Of a stretch of 13,266 nucleotides of DNA, positions 1-5,255 are shown piece after piece. Position 1 is the first letter of the stretch; each line of letters opens with the position of its first letter. The stretch is from S5-A14a sp022766365. Its GTDB lineage: Bacteria; Bacillota; Clostridia; Peptostreptococcales; Anaerovoracaceae. The notes under the pieces are model-generated. The model worked only from the letters and a program-made list of their open reading frames with translations. It was not told the DNA's origin and searched no databases. The position numbers were made by a program, and so were the translations under genes. The stretch lies in the NCBI GenBank assembly GCA_050313295.1, contig JBNPLD010000026.1. One strand, given 5' to 3'.

Positions 1-228
1 ATTAAGCTATAACAGTTTAGCTTGATGCAGCTCGTACGCGTAAGAACATGCACGTAATCGCTACGGCAACATCATATACTTTTGGTTATTGCAAATTCAG
101 TAGAGACATTTAAACCGACTGATGAACAGGGGAATTATCCATTAAACTTTATTCATCTCATACAGGATACACCTTTTTATATGTATGGATAGTTTGTAAG
201 TGTGGATATGGTCAATTTGTTTGGTTGA
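1..228 (+). pseudogene. Possible decayed 3' end of an unidentified gene
   Basis: There is no intact reading frame here, but two pieces read like protein. Frame 3 is open from about 19 to 110 (it includes RKNMHVIATATSYTFG). Frame 1 is open from about 58 to 189 (it includes ETFKPTDEQGNYPLNFIHLI), meets TAG at 190-192, then reads FVSVDMVNLFG to a TGA at 226-228. A frameshift plus an amber mutation would join them into one C-terminal fragment, and a terminator-like element follows at about 249. I do not recognise the family. Chance open frames of this length are common in AT-rich DNA, so this is a weak call. Confidence 0.2.
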
Positions 229-248
229 GAAAACCCCACATGTACCCC

Positions 249-272
249 AAGGAATAGCCATGGCTTTTTTTC
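249..272 (+). terminator. Weak terminator-like hairpin with T-run
   Basis: The palindrome AGCCATGGCT (256-265) can fold as a short hairpin and runs straight into seven T (265-271). Some A/G residues upstream (249-254) could extend the stem into the T tract. The GC stem is only about three pairs, so this is weak. If real, it would end the possible decayed + strand gene to its left. Confidence 0.3.
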
Positions 273-477
273 TTTATATTATCGCAATTTCCATCCTTGG
301 ACGGCTTAGCTGTTAAGCTGAGTTCCGTGTGATTTTTAATAATCTAAAGTATCAGGACTGTATACTGCCCGGTCAAATCATTTTTCCTATAAACAAATAG
401 AATGAGCTCAATGAACACATTTTCAAGCATTTCGCTATTATTACATTGACCTGAAACAGAATCAGAATTAGAAGCAT
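273..477. other. Gene-free stretch downstream of gap
   Basis: I see no coding frame with a ribosome binding site here on either strand. A small inverted repeat lies at 304-318 (GCTTA, five-base loop, TAAGC), with TTTTT at 333-337 on the + strand; the two are too far apart for a convincing terminator. I could not find a clear intrinsic terminator for the - strand gap gene in this stretch. Confidence 0.4.
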
Positions 478-1494
478 TTACAGTTTCACCATGTATTCAA
501 GAGTCCTGACCATTTGACTGACATAACTCATTTCGTTATCGTACCAGGCAACGATACGAACTTCATAGATGTGAGTTCCACATTTTTGAGCAAGAGTTTC
601 TGTCGCATCAAATAGAGAACCGTAGGACATGCCGATTACGTCGGAAGATACAATTTCTTCTTCGTTGTAGCCGAAGGATTCGTTTGCAGCCGCTTTCATG
701 GCATTGTTGATGCCATCAACAGATACGGAATCCGTTTCATCTTTAAGAGTGGCATCGAGTATTGTAATAGATCCGGAGGGAACAGGCACTCTTTGGGCTG
801 AACCTATAAGTTTTCCGTCGAGTTCAGGTATTACAAGACCTATGGCAGAAGCTGCACCGGAGCTTGTAGGTACGATATTGACAGCTCCTGCCCGGGCTCT
901 TCTCAGATCTCCCTTCCTGTGTGGCCCGTCAAGTAGCATTTGGTCACCTGTATATGCGTGTATAGTTGTCATAAATCCGGTGCGCAGCTCTCGATAATTA
1001 TTTAAAACTTTTGCCATAGGTGCAAGGCAGTTTGTTGTGCAACTGGCAGCGGAAACAATAAGATCATCGGCCTTTAGAGTCTCGTGGTTTACATTAAATA
1101 CAATAGTTGGTAAATCATTCCCTGCCGGAGCTGAAATCAACACTTTTTTTGCACCGGCATCTATGTGAGCCTGAGACTTAGCTTTGCTTGCATAAAAACC
1201 TGTACACTCAAGCACGATGTCTACATTAAGTTCCTTCCATGGAAGTTTTTTTGCGTCTGCCTCAGCATAAACGGGAATTTCTTTGCCATCTACTGTAATT
1301 GATGCTTCACCGGCTTCAATTTGGTGACCATTGAATCCGCCCTGTACACTGTCAAACTTAAGAAGGTGTGCCAGCATTTCGGGATTGGTGAGGTCATTAA
1401 TGGCAACGATTTCAAGGACGTTTTCTTCCCATAGCTTTCTGAACGTCAGTCTGCCGATTCGACCAAAGCCGTTTATAGCAATTTTTTTCTTCAT
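478..1494 (-). CDS. gap: Glyceraldehyde-3-phosphate dehydrogenase, type I (NAD-dependent)
   Basis: This enzyme oxidises glyceraldehyde 3-phosphate to 1,3-bisphosphoglycerate with NAD+ and phosphate, in cytosolic glycolysis, and can run in reverse in gluconeogenesis. The 338-residue protein is of normal family length. The N-terminal Rossmann fold starts INGFGRIGR (residues 7-15), and Asp34 in the INDL stretch favours NAD over NADP. The catalytic site SAASCTTNC places the nucleophile at Cys152 with His179 in TTIHAYTGDQ. The phosphate-binding stretch GPHRKGDLRRARAGAVNIVP (190-209) and the C-terminal WYDNEMSY (317-324) are intact. The ATG is preceded by AGGCGG at suitable spacing. It is transcribed away from the cobalt genes and stands alone here; the usual glycolytic partners (pgk, tpi, cggR) are not in the window. 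Identification is secure. Confidence 0.98.
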   Translation of the reverse strand: MKKKIAINGFGRIGRLTFRKLWEENVLEIVAINDLTNPEMLAHLLKFDSVQGGFNGHQIEAGEASITVDGKEIPVYAEADAKKLPWKELNVDIVLECTGFYASKAKSQAHIDAGAKKVLISAPAGNDLPTIVFNVNHETLKADDLIVSAASCTTNCLAPMAKVLNNYRELRTGFMTTIHAYTGDQMLLDGPHRKGDLRRARAGAVNIVPTSSGAASAIGLVIPELDGKLIGSAQRVPVPSGSITILDATLKDETDSVSVDGINNAMKAAANESFGYNEEEIVSSDVIGMSYGSLFDATETLAQKCGTHIYEVRIVAWYDNEMSYVSQMVRTLEYMVKL

Positions 1495-1526
1495 TTCACA
1501 TACCGCCTTTCCTATTGTACATTGTA

Positions 1527-1560
1527 GTTATGTATAACAAAATCCAAGATATTCCAAGAT
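1527..1560 (-). promoter_or_regulatory. Candidate gap promoter with dyad and 10-bp tandem repeat
   Basis: Read on the - strand, an extended -10 (TG-T-TATACA, 1539-1531) lies about 38 bp before the gap start. A TTGGAA (1557-1552) sits 15 bp upstream as a poorly spaced -35. The -10 overlaps a perfect dyad GTTAT-GT-ATAAC (1527-1538). The -35 lies in a tandem pair of 10-mers (1541-1550 and 1551-1560, 9 of 10 identical). Promoter status and any regulator are inferences. Confidence 0.35.
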
Positions 1561-1643
1561 TTTAAAGCAAAATATCATCTCAAGCTAAGTATACCCTCCG
1601 CAAAGCCTGAATTAACAGTTTAATTTGTTGCATTAAGGGTAGA

Positions 1644-1670
1644 CCATAAAATTTATTTATGGATTTATGG
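1644..1670. repeat. CCATAAA inverted repeat plus extra direct copy
   Basis: CCATAAA (1644-1650) and TTTATGG (1656-1662) form a perfect 7-bp inverted repeat around ATTTA. A second TTTATGG follows at 1664-1670, one base later. The group ends about 21 bp upstream of the -35 box of the riboswitch promoter, so it could bind a regulator of the cobalt operon or of gap. It could also be chance in AT-rich DNA. Confidence 0.4.
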
Positions 1671-1691
1671 ATTGATTTTTATGCATTGTGC

Positions 1692-1720
1692 TTGACGGCA
1701 TGATAATCGAATGATAAAAT
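1692..1720 (+). promoter_or_regulatory. Sigma-A-type promoter for the riboswitch-cbiMN transcript
   Basis: TTGACG (1692-1697) and TAAAAT (1715-1720) are separated by 17 bp, each matching 5 of 6 consensus bases, and TGA directly before the -10 gives an extended -10. Transcription should start near 1727, just before the first paired base of the riboswitch P1 stem at 1734. Confidence 0.75.
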
Positions 1721-1733
1721 ATAAACGGAGTAA

Positions 1734-1891
1734 TTCAGTTGGTACGGAATGTTTAAAAGAGAAGGGAGTAGAAGCTTCCACGGTCCCGCCGCTGTGAAGA
1801 CGGAGAACACTCGATTATGTCACTGGGGATTTGAGATTCCCGGGAAGGCCGAGGGTTTGATGAGGTCGAAGTCAGAAGAACTGCCACTGAA
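1734..1891 (+). promoter_or_regulatory. Cobalamin (adenosylcobalamin) riboswitch
   Basis: Hallmarks of the cobalamin riboswitch appear in order: a GGGAGTAGAAG-type segment (about 1763-1773), the core GCCGCTGTGA (1788-1797), a CACTGGG...CCCGGGAAGGCCGAGGG stretch (about 1821-1855), and a B12 box, GAAGTCAGAAGAACTGCC (1868-1885). P1 closes by TTCAGT (1734-1739) with ACTGAA (1886-1891), extended by GGTA with TGCC. It lies between a strong promoter and cbiMN, with a terminator hairpin at 1949. Ligand binding should promote termination and so reduce cobalt uptake when B12 is abundant. One possible antiterminator pairing is TGCCA (1882-1886) with TGGCA (1919-1923), which is speculative. Confidence 0.92.
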
Positions 1892-1948
1892 GAATGCATT
1901 TATGTTACGAGCGATGACTGGCATTGGATTTTTTGCATGAATTTCAGG

Positions 1949-1968
1949 TGCCCGTTTGGGCATTTTTT
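1949..1968 (+). terminator. Terminator hairpin of the riboswitch expression platform
   Basis: TGCCC (1949-1953) and GGGCA (1958-1962) pair across a GTTT loop and are followed by six T (1963-1968). It lies about 57 nt after the aptamer and 111 nt before the cbiM start, as expected for transcriptional control by the cobalamin riboswitch. The stem is short, so it may need the preceding bases for strength. Confidence 0.6.
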
Positions 1969-2079
1969 ATTTGAGTATGACATAACCCGCAATATTTTCC
2001 AGGACTTCCTGTGACATACAATACTTAATTAAAACTCCAAAGTGTTTTAGTTGTTTTTAGTTTATATAAGGAGGTCGAA

Positions 2080-2826
2080 ATGACTAAAAGAGAAAAGACA
2101 ATTATTTCTCTGAGCTGTGCCTTTGCGTTAATCTTCGGTGTTGTACCTGTGTCACATGGTATGCACATCATGGAGGGTTATCTGCCATTGGTGCACTGCT
2201 TGGTATGGGGAGCTATTTCAGTTCCATTCGTGGTTGTCGGTATTATTAAAATTAGAAAACTCACTGAGGAGAACAGAAGAACTATGGTTCTGATTGCAAT
2301 GGCAGGAGCTTTCGTATTCGTTCTGTCTTCGCTGAAGATTCCTTCTGTTACAGGAAGCTGTTCACACATGACAGGAACAGGTCTTGGAGCAGTTTTGTTC
2401 GGCCCGGCGGCAACAAGTGTCTTGGGAATCATTGTATTGCTTTTCCAGGCTATTTTGTTGGCTCATGGCGGTCTTACAACTTTGGGAGCTAACACGTTCT
2501 CAATGGCCATAGGCGGACCGTTCCTGACTTGGATCATTTGGAAGGGACTAAAGGGAACAGGAATTAACAAACCTTTAGCTATTTTCCTTGCAACTGCACT
2601 TGGTGATCTGTTCACTTACTGTATTACAAGCTTCCAGCTTGCATTTGCTTATCCGTCGGAAACCGGTGGGGTTATGGCATCCGTTGCAAAGTTCCTTGGA
2701 ATTTTTGCAGCAACACAGGTTCCTCTGGCAATCATAGAGGGGATCTTGTCCGCACTTGTATATATGGCTCTTATGAATTACGCTAAACCTGAGATGAGAG
2801 CTATTGGCCTTGTAGCTGAGAAATAG
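2080..2826 (+). CDS. cbiM: Cobalt ECF transporter substrate-binding subunit CbiM
   Basis: This is the membrane component that captures Co2+ for the CbiMNQO importer. The first 27 residues look like a cleavable signal peptide (MTKREK, then a hydrophobic stretch 8-23, then VSHG). Cleavage would expose MHIMEGYLP (28-36), the conserved mature N-terminus of the family. In related NikM/CbiM proteins the free amino end, the second-position His (here His29) and a later His (probably His96 in GSCSHMTGTGLGA) coordinate the metal. Further family motifs are LLAHGGLTTLGANTFSM (126-142) and GDLFTY (175-180). It is hydrophobic throughout, with several membrane helices; its 248 residues are normal for a form with a signal peptide. 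AAGGAGG lies at good spacing before ATG. It is the first gene after the cobalamin riboswitch, and cbiN follows 10 bp later. Confidence 0.96.
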   Translation: MTKREKTIISLSCAFALIFGVVPVSHGMHIMEGYLPLVHCLVWGAISVPFVVVGIIKIRKLTEENRRTMVLIAMAGAFVFVLSSLKIPSVTGSCSHMTGTGLGAVLFGPAATSVLGIIVLLFQAILLAHGGLTTLGANTFSMAIGGPFLTWIIWKGLKGTGINKPLAIFLATALGDLFTYCITSFQLAFAYPSETGGVMASVAKFLGIFAATQVPLAIIEGILSALVYMALMNYAKPEMRAIGLVAEK

Positions 2827-2836
2827 GGGGTGCAAG

Positions 2837-3208
2837 ATGAATAAGAAGGGTAGCTCAAAGATTACAGTTCTGCTTATTATCATCTGTGTGCTTCTGGCAA
2901 TTGTTCCGCTTTTTGCACTGAAAGACGCTGATTTTGGCGGATCAGATGATGCAGGTAGTGATGCTATTAGTGAAATCGTAAAGGAAAATAAGGGAATCAC
3001 CGATAAGAACTATGAGTATGAGCCATGGGCTGAACCGGTTCTTGAAAAGCTTCTCGGGGGAGAACTTCCCGGAGAAGTTGAATCGCTTATTTTCTGTGTT
3101 CAGACCGGTATCGGTGTCGGAATCGTTGCTTTCTTCCTGGGCAGATTAACTCAGAGATCTAAGGACAGAAAGAAATACGGCATTCCTGACGATGCAGATG
3201 AAGAATAG
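2837..3208 (+). CDS. cbiN: Cobalt transport accessory protein CbiN
   Basis: CbiN is a small two-helix membrane protein that works with CbiM to load cobalt in the CbiMNQO system. The 123-residue protein has an N-terminal membrane segment (about 9-28), then the typical DFGGSDDAG motif (32-40), an outer loop with YEPWAEPV (61-68), a second helix (about 81-104) and a charged cytoplasmic tail. It is somewhat longer than the common CbiN of about 100 residues because of the loop and tail. A GGGGG stretch just after the cbiM stop serves as ribosome binding site. It follows cbiM by 10 bp and shares its riboswitch-controlled transcript. cbiQ does not follow directly, because 238 bp of non-coding DNA lie between. 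Confidence 0.93.
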   Translation: MNKKGSSKITVLLIIICVLLAIVPLFALKDADFGGSDDAGSDAISEIVKENKGITDKNYEYEPWAEPVLEKLLGGELPGEVESLIFCVQTGIGVGIVAFFLGRLTQRSKDRKKYGIPDDADEE

Positions 3209-3250
3209 GGATAATTTTCAGATTTAGTCAGACTATATCGTGAAGACCTG

Positions 3251-3313
3251 TTCGATGACAGAAATAAATCGAATAGAAAAATCAAATACAAAAATAGGAT
3301 AGTTTTATTTGAT
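3251..3313 (+). other. Two inverted repeats in the cbiN-cbiQ spacer
   Basis: TTCGAT (3251-3256) pairs with ATCGAA (3268-3273). ATCAAAT (3281-3287) pairs with ATTTGAT (3307-3313), with inner AAAA and TTTT that could lengthen the second stem. A third, GC-rich hairpin follows at 3323. Three stem-loops in a row suggest a structured RNA 3' end or attenuator. The first two are AT-rich and may be chance. Confidence 0.35.
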
Positions 3314-3322
3314 GTAAAATCG

Positions 3323-3355
3323 TGTCGGCCGGGCTGTCCTGGCCGACATTTGTAT
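3323..3355 (+). terminator. Strong hairpin, likely terminator after cbiMN
   Basis: TGTCGGCC (3323-3330) pairs perfectly with GGCCGACA (3341-3348). A G-T and two G-C pairs inside bring the stem to about 11 bp around a CTGT loop. TTTGTATT follows. The stem is very stable and the T tract imperfect, so termination may be partial, leaving some read-through into cbiQO. Confidence 0.6.
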
Positions 3356-3376
3356 TATGTGTGCGCTATATATAAT

Positions 3377-3406
3377 TTGCGATTTGTATATCTATAAATT
3401 TATAAT
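3377..3406 (+). promoter_or_regulatory. Candidate promoter for cbiQO
   Basis: TTGCGA (3377-3382, 4 of 6 consensus bases) and a perfect TATAAT (3401-3406) are 18 bp apart, placing the start near 3413 and giving a leader of about 34 nt before cbiQ. It lies directly after the hairpin that should end the cbiMN transcript, so cbiQO can be expressed independently of the riboswitch. Confidence 0.55.
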
Positions 3407-3414
3407 GTGAAAAG

Positions 3415-3430
3415 GATACACAGGTGTATC
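3415..3430. promoter_or_regulatory. Perfect 16-bp dyad, candidate operator for cbiQO
   Basis: GATACAC and GTGTATC (7-bp arms, AG between) form a perfect inverted repeat that starts about 2 bp after the predicted transcription start. A two-base gap makes a poor RNA hairpin but a good site for a dimeric repressor, for example a metal sensor. No regulator for it is encoded in the cobalt cluster, so its partner is unknown. Confidence 0.45.
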
Positions 3431-3446
3431 TAAACTAAGGGGACTT

Positions 3447-4235
3447 ATGCTTACCATAGATAAATTATGTTACTATTCGAAGCTCAGATATGTAAACCCT
3501 GCAGAAAAGGCCCTGTACACTATGGTCACTATCATTATGCTCATCGCAAGTCGATCGGTTATAATGGCAGCAGCTATTTTGGTTCTGAACTATTATTTAA
3601 ATGTGTACAAGGGTGGGCTCAATGGGAAACGATACAGGGTGCTGCTTACGTGGCCGTTGTCATTTCTAATATTCGGAACCATTGCGCTGTTTGTGAACAT
3701 CTCCGGTACGAAGTTGGACCTTTACGCTATTCCCATAGGAAGTTTTTATCTTACAGGGAGCAAGATAGGTATGTGGCAGGGGGTGCAGCTTATAATGACA
3801 GCCATGGCAGCCGTTTCGAGCCTATATTTCCTTTCATTGAATACCACTATGCCTGACATAATTTCTGTTCTTAGAAAATGTAAGCTGCCGAAGATTTTCG
3901 TAGAACTCATGATGTTGATTTACAGATTTATTTTCATCCTAATGAATGTTGCTGCAAATATTACTGTTTCTCAGAAATCGCGCCTGGGTTACAGAAATTA
4001 CAAAACTTCTATCAAGTCGTTTGCCGCCATGCTTTCGGCACTTTTCATAAATTCCATGAGGAGGTCAAACAATCTCTTTGATGCCATGGAGGCCAGAGGT
4101 TATGATGGAGAACTTCGTATGATTGAAGAACATTATGAACAAAACAGACGAACAATGTGGCTGATCGGTTGCCTGGGAGTTGTTCTCTTAGCTGTGACTG
4201 TGTGGATTAAAGTTGAAAGCGTAATTTATATATGA
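3447..4235 (+). CDS. cbiQ: Cobalt ECF transporter transmembrane coupling subunit CbiQ
   Basis: CbiQ is the EcfT-type membrane protein that links the CbiO ATPase to the CbiM substrate subunit. The 262-residue protein has an early cytoplasmic stretch, hydrophobic segments at about 25-55, 66-86 and 110-132, and a last helix at 236-255. Between them lies the cytoplasmic coupling region. The first coupling helix carries LRKCKLPKIFVELM (142-155). The second carries SNNLFDAMEARGYDG (207-221) with the Ala-Arg-Gly triplet at 216-218 that docks into the ATPase in this family. AAGGGG precedes the ATG. It overlaps cbiO by 4 bp (ATGA), indicating translational coupling. It is separated from cbiN by a hairpin and its own promoter candidate. 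The neighbours settle the cobalt assignment. Confidence 0.93.
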   Translation: MLTIDKLCYYSKLRYVNPAEKALYTMVTIIMLIASRSVIMAAAILVLNYYLNVYKGGLNGKRYRVLLTWPLSFLIFGTIALFVNISGTKLDLYAIPIGSFYLTGSKIGMWQGVQLIMTAMAAVSSLYFLSLNTTMPDIISVLRKCKLPKIFVELMMLIYRFIFILMNVAANITVSQKSRLGYRNYKTSIKSFAAMLSALFINSMRRSNNLFDAMEARGYDGELRMIEEHYEQNRRTMWLIGCLGVVLLAVTVWIKVESVIYI

Positions 4236-5104
4236 GGCGGGATATGGAAACAGATGAGAAAAGAATGGTAGACAAGGAAGTTATAATCAAGGCGGAAAAC
4301 CTGTATTTTTCATATGATGACGAGAAAACATATTCTCTGGATGGATTTTCGTTGGAAATAAAAAGGGGGAGGAAGGTTGCTTTCCTGGGTGCAAATGGTG
4401 CCGGAAAATCGACTTTTTTTCTGACTCTGAACGGAATACATAAAATCGCCGACGGACACCTTGAGGTTGACGGCAAGGAAGTGAAATACGACAAGAAGTC
4501 CCTCTTGGAACTTAAGTCTAAGGTTGGAATAGTATTTCAGGATCCGGATAATCAACTTTTTTCTGCAAGTGTAAGGCAGGAGATTTCATTTGGGGCAATG
4601 AATATGGGAATGAGCCAAGATGAAGCGGAAGAGGCTGTTAACAAGGTGGTGGAAAAACTGCTTATAGGACCATTTGTTCATAAGGCAACACACGCGTTAT
4701 CAGGGGGACAAAAAAAGCAGGTTTCCATTGCAGATGTCCTTGTGATGATGCCACAAATTGTTATTTTGGATGAGCCTGCATCATCTTTGGATCCAAAGCA
4801 TACCACAATAGTAAACGGGATCATTGAAATGATGGTAAATGAGGGGATAACTGTTCTTGTCTCAACTCATGATGTTAACTACGCTTACGGATGGGCTGAC
4901 GAGGTTGTGGTTGTGGATCATGGGAAGGTCCTGATGCATGACAAGCCAAGGACTGTATTTCGTAACCATGAGGTTTTAAAAATGGCTAATCTGGAGAAAC
5001 CTACAGTGTTGGAGTTTTATGACAGACTTGTGAAAAAAGGTGTTGTGGAAAAATCCGAGTTTACTCCCAGAACTGTTGAGGAACTCGATGAGCTGATAAG
5101 ATAA
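4232..5104 (+). CDS. cbiO: Cobalt ECF transporter ATPase CbiO
   Basis: CbiO hydrolyses ATP to drive cobalt import and probably works as a homodimer, since only one ATPase gene is present. All ABC motifs are intact in the 290-residue protein: Walker A GANGAGKST (53-61), Q-loop Gln103 in VFQDPDNQLFS, signature LSGGQ (156-160), Walker B IVILDE (176-181), D-loop SLDP (185-188) and switch His213 in STHD. The outermost ATG overlaps the cbiQ stop (ATGA). A second ATG at 4244 has GAGG six bases upstream (4234-4237) and is at least as good, giving 286 residues; the family core begins only at about residue 18. A C-terminal tail (about 250-290) is typical of this ATPase group. An inverted repeat follows 32 bp after the stop and probably ends the transcript. 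Confidence 0.95.
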   Translation: MRRDMETDEKRMVDKEVIIKAENLYFSYDDEKTYSLDGFSLEIKRGRKVAFLGANGAGKSTFFLTLNGIHKIADGHLEVDGKEVKYDKKSLLELKSKVGIVFQDPDNQLFSASVRQEISFGAMNMGMSQDEAEEAVNKVVEKLLIGPFVHKATHALSGGQKKQVSIADVLVMMPQIVILDEPASSLDPKHTTIVNGIIEMMVNEGITVLVSTHDVNYAYGWADEVVVVDHGKVLMHDKPRTVFRNHEVLKMANLEKPTVLEFYDRLVKKGVVEKSEFTPRTVEELDELIR

Positions 5105-5136
5105 AAATTAAAAATTGATAAAAACAGTCAAAGCGT

Positions 5137-5180
5137 GCCGCATTTCTTTTTGATGACATTGAATGCGGCTGTTGTTTTGT
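5137..5180 (+). terminator. Probable terminator after cbiO
   Basis: GCCGCATT (5137-5144) pairs perfectly with AATGCGGC (5162-5169) around a 17-nt loop, and T-rich sequence (TGTTGTTTTGTTG) follows. The large loop and G-broken T tract make it moderate. It sits where the cobalt operon should end, before the tilS promoter. Confidence 0.5.
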
Positions 5181-5240
5181 TGATAATACCAAAAATAAAT
5201 GATAATAATGTTAGTTTAATGTGAAGTTGCGTATGAATTG

Positions 5241-5249
5241 TGGTATAAT
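5241..5249 (+). promoter_or_regulatory. Extended -10 promoter of tilS, likely leaderless
   Basis: TGG-TATAAT (5241-5249) is a perfect -10 with a TGn extension. GTGAAG at 5221-5226, 17 bp upstream, is a poor -35 (3 of 6). Start of transcription is expected six to eight bases after the -10, at about 5256, which is the A of the tilS ATG. No Shine-Dalgarno sequence lies in between. Confidence 0.6.
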
Positions 5250-5255
5250 CCTATC

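Noticed and set aside
1749..1940. 63-codon open frame in the cbiM leader
   Set aside because: It lies almost wholly within the cobalamin riboswitch and its expression platform, whose conserved bases explain the sequence. No protein family resemblance.
2000..2011. Inverted repeat CAGGA-CT-TCCTG upstream of cbiM
   Set aside because: Arms of only five bases with no T tract or promoter context; too likely by chance to list as a site.
5238..5255. Upstream TTG start for tilS
   Set aside because: It overlaps the extended -10 promoter and has no Shine-Dalgarno sequence. Family proteins begin near the ATG at 5256.
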